A stretch of 64,000 nucleotides of DNA. It comes from Symbiodinium natans (taxonomy: Eukaryota > Sar > Dinophyceae > Suessiales > Symbiodiniaceae). Positions 44,293-54,823 of the stretch are shown here, one piece after another. The stretch spans positions 21,001 to 85,000 of the forward strand of contig CAJNDS010000365.1 of assembly GCA_905221605.1 (NCBI GenBank). Reading direction: 5' to 3'. The notes under the pieces are model-generated. The model was not told the origin of the DNA and ran no database searches. It worked only from the letters and a program-made list of their open reading frames with translations. Position numbers and translations under genes: made by a program. Within the stretch, counting starts at the first letter, position 1. Each line of letters begins with the position of its first letter.

Positions 44293-45884
44293 AAACCCTA
44301 AACCCTAAACCCTAAACCCTAAACCCTAAACCCTAAACCGATATCGTATTTGGAAACGAAACCTGCACAGCGAAACCGCCCCTACGCAGGCCGCTCCGCA
44401 GAGAGCGTAGGGGGGCCCAAGCGCAACGCTTCTGGGGTTGCTGGGGATGTAGGGCTTGCAGCATGGGTTTAGGGTTTAGGGTTTAGGGTTTACGTTTCTT
44501 GGAGGTCCAAGGTACTTCAATCCTACGTAGAGCTTCAGGTTTAGGGCTTAGGGTTAGGGTGCGAACTTTCTTCATAGCCCAAGTCGAGCACAAGGTTGCT
44601 ATACTTGAAGACTCGGAAGTGGGCGGCTTAGGGCTTAGGGCTCAGGGCTTAGGGCTTAGGGCTTTGGGCTTTGGGCTTTGGGCTTTGGGCTTTGGGCTTA
44701 GGGCTTGGGGCTTGGGGCTTAGGGCTTAGGGCTTAGGGCTTAGGGCTTAGGGCTTTTCAGGGTTGGGTCTAAGAAGAACTCAACATACCCCAAACCCATA
44801 CCCCTTAACCTATAAAAGGAGGATATAAGGAAGGACTTTACCATACCCTTAAGTTTCTTGAAGGGTATGCCCAAGGGTATGCTGAATATTTCTTGGGTTG
44901 AGAGGGTGAAGGGCCCGAGGAGGTCCAGGTATTTTGTTTTTTGTGCAGTCGCACGAAAGGGTGGTGCACCTAGTTTACATTTGTGCGAGGTGTGTGCCTT
45001 TGTGATTATACCTAAACCCTAAACCCTGCACCCTAAGCCCCTTAAACTTCCCAAAGCCCCAAAAAACCCGAAGCCCTCGCCATTGCTCGCCATCCTGTGC
45101 TCAGGTCACCCAGCTATCAAGCCGAAAAGAAGGCGACAGCTGACTCTTGAAACGAGTTCTTTCATCGAACGGATGGTTTAGGGTTTGGGGTTTAGGGAGT
45201 TGTGTGCATTGTATTGAAGGTGTAGAAGGAACTCGGGCAAAGTACTTCCTTGGCTGGAGAGAGAGAGAGAGAGAGAGAGCCAACACTCAAGTCGGTGCAG
45301 CTACACCCACACATAAACCCGTTAGCACGAGTGGTTTCGTGTTTGGGCTTCCCTTTGTTTTAATGTCCTTATCTCGTCATAGGTCATAGGTAACTCTTTC
45401 TGTTCGCTTCGTCTGAGAGCCTTGTTCCCGCGTCATGGAAGCTCTCCAGATTGCCTCAAAACACAGGTCCTAAACCCTAAAACCTAAACCCGAAACCCTA
45501 AACCCTAAACCCGAAATGGGCAAACCCTGCAGCAATGCAAGATACGCGGCAGACCAAGTTTTGCAGCACACTGTCCTCCACTGCCACACGGAAGCTGCCA
45601 AAAGCAGGGGAGCCCGTTAGATGCACAAAAGCAAGCTGATCCTTAATGTGGGAAGCCTCCCAACAAGTTGCCCCTCATTGAAGAGGGCCGAAACGTGACC
45701 GCTCCAGGGCTTTGTGAGGGTTTTTGCCTCTTCACACCACAGGGGGGTCCCGTTGCAGGTCCCGTTGCAGGCAGGTTGAGGGTTGTAGCACCTGACTGGA
45801 AGGGACCGGGTGTTTGAGGGTTTCGGGCAAACAGTCACAGCCTTCTTCTTCCCCTGGACATCCAAGAACTCTTGAGCGTGAACC

Positions 45885-45953
45885 CCAACCCTAAACCCTA
45901 AACCCTAAACCCTAAACCCTAAACCCTAAACCCTAAACCCTAAACCCTAAACC
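45885..45953. repeat. CCCTAAA array
   Basis: Nine to ten units. A minus-strand ORF at 45617-45865 just upstream has no recognisable product and is not claimed. Confidence 0.9.
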
Positions 45954-46169
45954 CAGAGTCTTCATCAGGGGCACGGGAGGCAAGTGCTGCTCGTACGTAT
46001 TCGGTGAGGCAGATTGAGCTGTTGGCTAAGGCACACCGCCAGGCTCAATAATTAAACCCTAAACCCTAAGCTTCCCTGAACCCTAAACCCTAAACCCTAA
46101 ACCTTACACCTGAAACCCTAACCCTAAGCCCTAAACCCTAAACAACTATCCCAAAGCTTGCCCTACACG

Positions 46170-49100
46170 GAAGGAGGAGAAGGCGCCAAAGCCCGAAGAG
46201 GATGAAGCCGCCAAAGAGGCAGGGTGGGTTAGGCTTTAGGGTTTAGGGTTTAGGGTTTAGGGTTTAGGGTTTAGGGTTTAGGGTTTAGGGTTTAGGGTTT
46301 AGGGTTTAGGGTTTAGGGTTTAGGGTTTAGGGTTTAGGGTTTAGGGTTTAGGGTTTAGTTTAGGTTTTAGGGTTTAGGGATTAAGGTTACTTGGGGTTTC
46401 GGGGTTGAGGATTAAGGATCTCGGAGTTGGGTGTTTCAGCACAATCCGAAGCCCAAGCCTCAGATCCTTTTAGCAGGCCCCGGGCGCGTTTTAATCCTGG
46501 TGCTTTTAAACTTGCGCGTTTTGCTCGGATTGTTGTGCAGTTGAGAATGTTGGCGAACAGGCTCGGTTACCAACGGTGAACATAGGACTGGCAGTGAAGC
46601 ATACGTAGTGAAGCCTGTAAACCCTGAAGCCCTAAACCCTATATAAACCTGTAAACTATACAGTAAACCCCGAAAACCATAAACATCCTCGGAGCTCTAA
46701 CAACCCTAAACCCCAAGAAGCTGTGGCCCAGCAAGAAACTAACATATTTGTTTACGTGCCAGTTTGGGTGGCTTTTATCCTAGCTCAGGCACGAGGGCTC
46801 GTTTTGAAATGGTAGGAAGAGGTTTAGCTTCAACCTAGACTCCACAAAGGGTTTAGGGTGCTTTGGGTGATCCCTGACCCTCAACCCTAAACCCTAAACC
46901 CTAGACCTAAGACCCTAAGGCCCTAAGACCCTAAGATCCTGAGACCCTGAAACCCTAAGACCCTAAGGCAGCACGGGCCAAAGAGGCGGAAGAGGCAGCG
47001 GCCTCGGCAGAGTACCCACCCTAATCCTTTGAACACCCGAACCTTAAACCCCAAACCTTAAACCCTAAACCGCAAACCCCCAATTCAACCCTGAAGCCCT
47101 AAATAAACCCTCAACCCTGCTTGAACCCTCAATCCTAAGCCCCTACAGTCTGAATTCTGAGTAGGGGAGCCTGCTGGAGACCAGGGATTTTAGGGTGTGC
47201 GAACCTCTCTAAGGGTAGTTTCATGGTCCCTTAGTATACACCCCTTGTATACCCTACGCAACCCAAAGCCCTTACATCAGAGCCCTTTTAAAGAGGGTAA
47301 GGGACCATATGGGTGGTTGTCAAAATTCTGGTCCCTTTTCGGATCCCTATTACAATACGGCACCTAATATTTAGGGTACCCCAAACGGGATGATAATTTT
47401 GACAGCCACCCATATGCTACGAAGTGTCACCCTAAACCCTAAACCCTAAACCCTAAACCCTAAACCCTAAACCCTAAACCCTAAACCCTAAACCCTAAAC
47501 CCTAAACCAACAGCAAGCCTCTGAGGCAAAGCAGAAGGAGGCGGCGGCAGCAGAGGCCCGCAGCCTACAGCCCACAAGCCCTCAGAGATGCAGGGTTTAG
47601 GGTTTAGGGTTTCGGGTTTCGGGTTTAGGGTTTAGGGTTTAGGGTTCGGGGTTTAGGGTTTAGGGTTTAGGGTTTATAGAGTTTAGGGAAGAGGCCCCCC
47701 TCCCCAACCCGAATGGAACCCGAAACCCCGAAGACGTAAGCCCCAGACATTCGCAGAAGAGCCCGCGGTCCGCAAAGTCGCACCAGCTTGAGATTGCTTA
47801 GCCCTAAACCCTAAACCCTAAACCCTAAACCCTAAACCCTAAACCCTAAACCCTAAACCCTATAGTCCCTAAACCCTAAAGCGGTAGTACAAGGAGGGAC
47901 CTCTGGACCCCCTAGTCTTATTCCTATGCCTTATGTAGTCCCTAGAACTCTACACCGAGAAGTAGCCCGCAAAATAACCCCTAAATCACCCCCTTTCAAG
48001 GTCCCTTATATGGGCCCGCGTTCCGCGTAATCGACCCCCCCCCCCCCCCCCCCCATCCCCATGGTATCCCCCCCCAAACCCTGTCTGTTGACCCTAAAAA
48101 CACCACGGACCACGCGGGGGGGGGGGGGAGGGGGACAGAGAAACCTCAGCCTAAACCCCAAACCCTGACCCCTAAGCCCTAAAACCTAAACGGAAGGAGA
48201 AGGGTAAACCCGAAACCTCAGCCGCTTTAACCCTGGCCCCTGAACCGTAAACTCAGCACGAACCACAGGGGGGAGAGGGGAAACCGTAAACCTACCATTA
48301 CCCCAAACCTTGAACCCTAATTAATCTAAACCACAGTGACCAGAGTGAAAATCCTGAACTCAGCCTAACCCGAAACCCCTAAACCATAAACCCATGAAGC
48401 ACAGACCATGAACCACAGGGGGCGGGGGGGGGGGGGAGCCCAAAACCGAACCACAGGGGGGGGGGGGGGGGGGGGTGCCTTCTTTGGTCCTTTGAGATTG
48501 ACCTTAGGAGGCTTGGTATCCCAGTAATACCCCTTTCCCTTTTTCTTTCTTGGTTCAAGGTTCCCTTGTAAAGTGACCAGCCCAAAAGAAGGGTGGGCTA
48601 CAAAGAAGGCGAGTGAGCTACGGCGCCCTCTACCTTTTTGGGGGTTTCGGGCTCAGGGCTTGGGGTGTAGCCCCTAATCCCGAACCTTAAGCCCTGAACC
48701 CTAAACCCTAACCCGAAGCCCAAAACCCTAAACACTAAACCCGAGCCCTAAACCCTAAACCCTAAACCCTAGCCACCCTAGCCCTAAACCCTAAACCCGA
48801 AGCCTAAACTTCCAAAAGGCCAAAGCGGCAAAAGAGGCGAAAGAGGCCCAGGAGACGCGCGAAGCGAGCGAAAGAGAGCGAAGGGCGCCTTGCCTGAGAA
48901 GCTGCCCTGAGGGTTTCTGGTTTGGAGGTCGTAGGGTTTAGGGTTTAGGGTTTAGGGTTTGAGGTTTGGGGTTCGGGGTTCAGGGTTCAGGGTTCAGGGT
49001 TTATGGTTTCTTTGCTATCATGGCTGTCGTTGCCCCTCAACCCCTAAGCCTAAACACCCTAAACCCGAAAACCGTCGGGTACGGGCATAGCGGGAACCAG

Positions 49101-52100
49101 ATTAGGGATGGTAGGTTGGTTTGTGGCTTGTGTGGGTTTAGGGTTGGAAAACATTCTCAACAGTAAGAGATGCGACGGGTGACGTAACAACAGCATGTCT
49201 TCCATTGCAGTATCCCCCGACTAAGTATGCGTGTGTGTGTGGGTGCGCTGGTTTGGTTGGGCTTGGATTTGGGTTTGGGTTTGGGTTTGGGTTTGGGTTG
49301 GGTTGGGGTTGGGGTTCGGGTGTTGGTTGTGTGTTGTGTGTTGTGCGTTGTGCTTTGTACTTTGTGCTGTTCCCGTTGTGCTGTGCGCCGTGTACGGTGT
49401 GGGGGAGTGGGCTTGGGTGGGAGGGGGTGCGTGTGTGCGTGCGCTGCACGTGGGCTTCATTGGTTTCCGGGTGGTTGTGCTGTGTAACCCTTAAGCGAGG
49501 GGGCGACCCCGAAACCCTAAGCCCTATAAACCCCAAAGCCCTGAACCCTAGCCCTAAACCCGAAACCCCAAACCCGAAACCCTAAACCCTAAACCCTAAA
49601 CCCTAAACCCTAAAACCCTAAACCCTGAACCCTAAACCCTAAACCCTAAACCCTAAACCCTAAACCTACTAGAAACCAAGGAGCTGAAGGCCCTGAAAGA
49701 GGCCAAGGAGGCCCAGGAGAACAAGGAGAACAAGGAGGCAGGGATCTAAGGGAGTCCAGGGTATTTGGGGTATTTGGGGTATTTAGGGTTTTTTAGGGTA
49801 TTTAGGGTATTCAGGGTATTCAGGGTATTTGGGGTATTTTAGGGTATTTTAGGGTATTTTAGGGTATTTAGGGTATTTAGGGTATTTTGGTTTTAGGGGA
49901 TCTCGGGCTTGTTCCCTGAGTCTCAAACCCCTGACCTGAGACCCTGAGCCCCTAAACCCTAAACCCTAAACCCAAAGAAGCCCGAAACCCCTAACCCTAA
50001 ACCCTAAACCCTAAACCCTAAACCCTAAACCCCAAACCCCGAACCCTAAACCCTAAACCCTAAACAGGCAAAGGAGGCCGCGGAGGCCAAGGAGGACCAG
50101 GAGGCCGCGGAGACCAAGCCGGCTGGAGAGGCCGAGACCCCGAGGATGCTTCGGGGGCTGAGGGGTTTAGGGTTTAGGGTTTAGGGTTTAGGGTTTAGGG
50201 TTTAGGGTTTTAGGGTTTAGGGTTTAGGGTTTGGGGTTTAGGGTTAAGGGTTTGGGGTTCAGGGTTTAGGGTTTAGGGTTTAGGGTGTAGGGTTTAGGGT
50301 TTAGGGTTTAGGGTTTAGGGCTTAGGGTTTAGGGTTCAGGGTTCAGGGTTTAGGGTTTAGGGTTTAGGGATACATGAGGCTTTAGGGTTGTCCACTGTAT
50401 TGGGGCCTCGAACCCCAAATCCCTGGAGCCCTAGATCCCCCAACACACCCGAACCCCCAAAGCCCCTGAGCCCTGGTCTTAACCCCATCCCTTTAGCCCT
50501 AAACCCACACCACGCTACGACCCTGAACGTGCTAACCCTAAGCCCTAAAACCTGACGCCCTGCACCCTAAACCCTAAAAACCCTAAACCCTAAACCTCCT
50601 CAACCACCGTGCCTTAGAAGGTCCAGAAGGCTGCGGATGTAGGCAGCCCCGAGGAGGCTCACGCAGCGCTCTTGCTGGGATTGAAGACTTACTAGGGTTT
50701 AGGGTTTAGGGTTTAGGGTTTCGGGTTTAGGGTTTGGGGTAGTTCTCTAAGTTAGGGTCCTTTGGGGTCCTTGTTTTCAGGGTGACACCTTATATGTAAG
50801 GGATCCATATACTACATACTACCTCACTTGTCCACGGGCTTCAGGGTTTAGGTTCTTTGGTTTGGGGTTTGAGGTTTGGGGCTTGGGGTTTAGGGTTTGG
50901 TGTTAGGGGTTTTGGAGTGTTGTGGCCGTCGTGGGACCTCAGGGGGCTGAGTGAAGGGTATGTGCTCTTGGCTCAGAAGGATTGGCCTGGAAGGCTTTGG
51001 GGTTCTAGACCCCAAGACCCCGTGGGCCACAGGCGGCCGGGGACGCGAAGGGGGACTTCAAGTTCGCCTTGGCAGGGCTCCTGGCAGCTGCTTTTGTTTC
51101 GGGGAGGGCTCCGGGGTTTAGGGTTTAGGGTTTAGGGCTTAGGGCTTAGGGCTTAGGGTTTAGGGGTTTTGCTAGTGTTGAGGGCCTAAGGGTCTAGACT
51201 CCTAGGGCTTGTCATTGCCACACAACCTGGGCACGAAAACTGACTGGTAGATGCAGAAGGCGTGTGGCTCACGGAGCAGTAGAGAACCCTCCCAGACCCC
51301 AACACTCCCCCTTTCCTCCTTGTTAGGCCTCGGTTCCCTACCCCAAAAACCAAAACCCAAAGCCCAAAGCCCTAAATGAGCCCTAAACCCTAAACCCTAA
51401 ACCCTAAACCCTAAACCCTAAACCCTAAACCCTAAACCCTAAACCCTAAACCCTAAACCCTAAACCCTAAACCCTACATGAATCCCCTCTGTCGATCCAA
51501 GCAAGGGTTCCCTTCTTATTCATCTTATTCCTGGGTTTGCGCGGGAACCTAGTTTCAGGGGCTTTGACCCCGAACCAACCACAAACCCTCCTCATCTCCC
51601 TAAACCCACTCTCAACCCTGAAGCCTTGCTCACTTAGGGTTTAGGGCTCAGGGCTAAGGGCTTAGGGTTTAGGGTTTAGGGTTTAGGGGTAGACCGTATG
51701 TCAACCCGCAGGGGCGACGCGAGAGCAACGCCCTGAAACTCCAGCGGCAGAAGAAGGAGCAGGAGAAGGCCCAGCGACTTGGCCTGCACCCCATGAAATG
51801 GGGTTTAGGTTTTGGGGTTTGGGGTTTAGGGTTTAGGGCTAGGGTTTAGGGTTTGGGGTTTAGGGTTTAGGGTTTAGGGCTAGGGTTTAAGGTTTCTGGT
51901 TCTGGGACACCTAAAGGCTGCTTCGAGTAGGGGGTCCCTGTTTGGGGGGATCCTTTTTCCACAATGTGGCTTGCCCAGTAGCTGCCATGGTTCCCCCCTG
52001 TTCGCGGGTGCGGTGGGGGTGGGGGGCTGCAGGAGCGCCTTCAACCCGATGCCTAGAAGCCCTAAGCCCACAAGCCCGCAGCTTTTTGAGTTTAGGGTTT

Positions 52101-52882
52101 AAGTTTTAGGGTTAGGGTTTAGGGTGTAGGGGTTCCCTATCGAGGTTGAGTGTTTTCAAGGGGAGGGCTCTGAAGCTTGAAGAGCCGAGGAGAGAGCAAG
52201 AAGACCAGCTACAGAAAGAGCAGCAACAGGTGCGGCCATCAGCTTCCGTCAAGGGGTTTAGAGTTCAGGGTTTAGGGTTTAGGGTTTAGGGTTTCAGGAT
52301 TTAGGGTTTAGGGGTTTCGGGTTTAGCTCCCACTTGGGCATCCAGGACGCGCCAACCCCCAAGTGGCCCCCATTTGCATCGCAAAGATCCAGATTTGGGG
52401 TTTAAACCCTAAACCCTCAACCCTCAACCCTAAACCCTCAACCCTAAACCCTAAACCCCGCGTTAAACCCGCAGCTGCGGCCAGGGAATCTGGGGGTTGC
52501 CCCTTGGACCCTTAAGGTTGTACACCTTGGGTGTTTGGGTACCTTTTCGAAGATTCTTAAGGTAGTAGAAGGCCATATTAAGCGTATATTAAGGGGAACC
52601 TTTAGGGGTACAACCATGGGGTAAGGGACCCCCTAGTAGGATTCCCTTTTGATAATGACCCCAAAAAGGTACCCCTAATTTCGGAAAACACCAAGCTGAC
52701 GAAGACTAAGCAAGACAGATGGAGATGCTTGGAGTGGTGCCAGGCAGCAGAAAAGAAGCACAAACAGATGGAGGACTGGGTTTACAACGTTCATGGCTCG
52801 AGCCGTAGTTCTAGCACTGCGTTGGCTGTTGTCGAAGAGAAATTGGTGGCAGTAGCAGCAAGCAACAAGCAGCCTAAGTTGT
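46170..52882 (+). CDS. Series of small charged exons, coiled-coil part of a long gene
   Basis: Coding-like islands between arrays, all + strand and compositionally alike: KEEKAPKPEEDEAAKEAG (46170-46224), ARAKEAEEAAASAEY (about 46980-47025), QQQASEAKQKEAAAAEARS (about 47509-47570), FQKAKAAKEAKEAQETREAS (about 48812-48880), ETKELKALKEAKEAQENKEN (about 49672-49740), AKEAAEAKEDQEAAETKPAG (about 50067-50150), VQKAADVGSPEEAHAALLLG (about 50620-50685), ESNALKLQRQKKEQEKAQRL (about 51715-51790), EEPRREQEDQLQKEQQQ (about 52175-52228), and WRCLEWCQAAEKKHKQMEDW (about 52715-52780). The heptad-like Ala/Glu/Lys pattern predicts a coiled coil. Their membership in one gene with the 53-56.8 kb exons is inferred from strand, order and style. 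Confidence 0.5.
46228..46368. repeat. TTTAGGG array, ~19 units
   Basis: One of the longest pure arrays in the window. It begins immediately after the exon ending AKEAGW, so its first GTTAGG could be the splice donor. Confidence 0.95.
47306..47416. mobile_element. Hairpin element, CATATGGGTGG termini
   Basis: The left arm CATATGGGTGGTTGTCAAAA pairs with the right arm ending TTTTGACAGCCACCCATATG, with two mismatches over about 20 bases. The interior contains GGTCCCTTTTCGGATCCCTA. A CCCTAAA array follows within 20 bases. Confidence 0.75.
48512..48605. mobile_element. Introner of the CTTGGTAGCCCAG family, diverged copy
   Basis: Starts GGCTTGGTATCCCAGTAATACC, contains GGTTCAAGGTTCCCTTGTAAA and AAGAAGGGTGGGCTACAAAG at the right end. 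The flanking exons are not clear here. Confidence 0.6.
49201..49495. other. GT-rich low-complexity stretch
   Basis: TTGGGTTTGGGT and TTGTGTGTTGTGCG repeats produce long overlapping ORFs on both strands (Gly/Leu/Val or Pro/Asn/Thr). They are repeat translations without domain content. Confidence 0.7.
50158..50370. repeat. TTTAGGG array with variants
   Basis: Some 28 units, mostly TTTAGGG with occasional TTCAGGG, TTTGGGG and TGTAGGG. It starts right after the exon ending AETPRMLRG. Confidence 0.9.
51373..51476. repeat. CCCTAAA array
   Basis: Fourteen to fifteen perfect units. A possible exon (AAGDAKGDFKFALAGLLAAA, about 51035-51095) lies upstream. Confidence 0.95.
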
Positions 52883-53029
52883 GAAGTGTATCCTGCGACT
52901 CGCACGTGCTGTCCTATCTCCTAGCCATCCTAGCAGTCCTAGCCTGCTTGAGATGCTTCCTTACAGCACCCTAAACCCTATACCCTAAACCTTAAACCCT
53001 AAACCCTAAACCTTTTTGTAGGAAGCTGG

Positions 53030-53388
53030 GAAGGCCTGCGCAGTGACGTATTGGAGCTGAACAGTGAGTTGCAACAGACTAGGCTGCCCAGTAGTACCCT
53101 TATGCCCTTTTTTTGGTGGGTTTGGGATCCCTTATAAACTCCTTTTAAGCAAAAAGAGGCCGCTTTTTTTTGGGGGGGGGGGGGGGTTTAGGTTCCCTTA
53201 TAAACTCCTTCAAGCAGACAAGGCCACTTGTCGGGGTTTAGGACCCCTTATAGACTCCTTTAAGAAAAAAAGGGGGGCACCCTTATTCATCCTAGGTTCT
53301 TGGGCAATTAAAAGAAGTCGAGCATGCAGGTTGACATGCAGAAGGCAATGCTTGCCCATGAGCACAACAAGAAGAAGGCGCTGGAGCC
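53030..53388 (+). CDS. Coiled-coil exons around an introner
   Basis: The exon at about 53032-53077 reads SWEGLRSDVLELNSELQQ after TTTTTGTAG. After the introner 53078-53314 the frame resumes KSSMQVDMQKAMLAHEHNKK KALE and meets a CCCTAAA array at 53388. The joined peptide has no stop. Part of the long gene that continues to about 56.8 kb. Confidence 0.6.
53078..53314 (+). mobile_element. Enlarged introner, CTAGGCTGCCCAGTAGTACCC type
   Basis: Starts ACTAGGCTGCCCAGTAGTACC and ends CCTAGGTTCTTGGGCAATTAAAAG. The inner module (GGTTTAGG, then CCCTTATA-AACTCCTT-AAGC) is present three times in tandem with G-rich spacers, so the element has grown by internal duplication. The sibling at 29946 has one module. 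Confidence 0.65.
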
Positions 53389-53471
53389 CTAAACCCTAAA
53401 CCCTAATCCCTAAACCCTAAACCCTAAACCCCAAACCCTAAACCCTAAACCCTAAAGAAGGCCCTGGAGCC
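53372..53471 (+). repeat. CCCTAAA array intron flanked by 17-bp exon duplication
   Basis: AAGAAGGCGCTGGAGCC at 53372-53388 is repeated with one mismatch at 53455-53471, and the array lies between. Removing 83 bases gives NKKKALEPRVTEPIILPETW with no stop. The array interrupts coding sequence as an insertion that duplicated 17 bases of exon. Confidence 0.75.
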
Positions 53472-53782
53472 GAGGGTGACGGAGCCGATCATCCTCCCGG
53501 AAACCTGGCAGCTCAGTGGTATACCCTTTTGACCCCCCCCCCCCCCCCAATTTTTAACTTCTGGGGGCCCCTTAGAAGGCAAGCACCCCCCACCCACCCC
53601 TCCCCCCCCCCCAAAAAAAAAAGGATGGGATCCTTTATAAAATATAAGCAACCAAAAATGGGGTACCCTTGTTTGAATATGTGGCTACCGGGCTACAAAA
53701 GGAGAAGAAGATCGAGCCTGCCCCGCAGCGGAGCGCCCCGGCGCCGGAGCCAGCGCAGGCGGAGGCCCCAACCGAGACCCAG
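53455..53782 (+). CDS. Exons EPRVTEPIILPETWQ and KEKKIEPAPQ
   Basis: The first exon runs from the array to about 53505. An introner (about 53506-53697) follows, and the next exon reads KEKKIEPAPQRSAPAPEPAQ then AEAPTETQ. The Pro/Ala-rich linker continues after the next introner as AETQAPAVHPSS. Confidence 0.6.
53506..53698 (+). mobile_element. Introner with poly-C and poly-A tracts
   Basis: The left end GGCAGCTCAGTGGTATACCC and right end GGCTACCGGGCTACAAAAGG match the CTTGGTAGCCCAG family. The interior has a 14-base C run, a second C/A run and the family body (CCTTTATAAAATATAAGC, GGGGTACCCTTGTTTGAATA). Confidence 0.6.
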
Positions 53783-53929
53783 GCAGCTTGCTAGCCCAGT
53801 GGTGCCCTTTACCTCTTTTGGGGGGGGGTTCGGGGCTCCCTTTTTTAAATAAGCTAGCCCTAAACCCTAAAACCTAAACCCTACACCCTAAACCCTAAAC
53901 CCAAAACCCATAATACGGTGGCTACCAAG
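53783..53929 (+). mobile_element. Introner, 147 bp, GC-AG, with nested CCCTAAA block
   Basis: Starts GCAGCTTGCTAGCCCAGTGG and ends GGTGGCTACCAAG. GCAG is duplicated at 53783 and 53930. Excision joins APTETQ to AETQAPAVHPSS in frame. The right half of the usual body is replaced by CCCTAAA units. Confidence 0.8.
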
Positions 53930-54555
53930 GCAGAGACGCAGGCGCCGGCGGTGCACCCCAGCTCCACGGCCGCGGCCCTGGCGTCTTATGGGTTTCTGGG
54001 TCTGCCCTTGGGACATTTTTGTGCTTTTTCTCCTTATATTTTGGGTTTAAGAGGGCTTAGAGTTTAGGAATATGATTTATAGGGAAGATATTTAAGGAAG
54101 AGATTTAGGGAAGATATTTTCGGGGGGCTTTTTTTAGGTTAGGGCCGCCCGAGGTTTAGCTTCGACATGTCGGCACTCTATGCTGCCTACAACCTGGCGA
54201 TGCCCGCCAACAACATGAGCGCCGTCACCATGATGCCTCTAGATCCTCCTTGGGAACTATTTTCCCTATTTTTGTATGTATATATATGCATTTATTCATT
54301 TATTTATTTATGTTTATATTGATAAAAAAGACCCAAGAGGATATTAGAAATAGAGATTTTTCTGGTTCTAAAGGGAGTGTAGGCCTGGCTACTCCTACCC
54401 GGCAAGCGTGGATGTGGCAACGGCCATGGCGCAAACAGGCGCCGTGGCAAGCGCCGGTGCCGCCGCAGATGCAACGCCAACGCCGGCTGAGGCCCCCACT
54501 TCTTCCAAAGCTGCAGCAGCTTGGACAGCATCTGTAGCACGATCCGTGCCAGGAA
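53930..54555 (+). CDS. Ala/Pro-rich exons of the long gene
   Basis: 53930-53985 reads AETQAPAVHPSSTAAALASY. About 54162-54235 reads RFSFDMSALYAAYNLAMPAN then NMSAVTMMPL. About 54406-54550 reads SVDVATAMAQTGAVASAGAA, then ADATPTPAEAPTSSKAAAAW. AT-rich spacers with TATATATG and TTTATTTA lie between. Exon borders are approximate. Confidence 0.5.
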
Positions 54556-54731
54556 GGCCTTTAGGGATACTTTATGTTAAGGGTTTAGGGTTTAAGGGTT
54601 TAGGGTTTAGGGTTTAGGGTTTAGGGATTGTCCCTCATGGGGTTTAAGAGGATCATATTCAGGAATACTTTTTTTTAAAGAGGGTTTAAGGGCGCGTGGC
54701 ATCTGATAGTTAATCCAGAGCGGCCTCATGA

Positions 54732-54823
54732 GGGTAGTTCTCTAAACTAGTGTACCTAATGGGTACCCAAAACCCTAAACCCTAAACCCCCTAAACCCTA
54801 AACCCTACTTAGAGAACTACCCA
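54732..54823. mobile_element. Introner-like element, GGGTAGTTCTCTAAACTAG family
   Basis: Starts GGGTAGTTCTCTAAACTAG and ends CTTAGAGAACTACCC (terminal inverted repeats of about 14 bases), with CCCTAAA units inside. It ends exactly where the exon NAATQAVGEPASRE begins. Another full copy is at 62237-62312. Single ends are seen near 50736 (left) and 60060-60075 (right). Confidence 0.7.

Noticed and set aside
49201-49585. Overlapping Gly/Val-rich and Pro/Thr-rich proteins
   Set aside because: They are products of GT-rich low-complexity sequence; all frames on both strands are open for the same reason.
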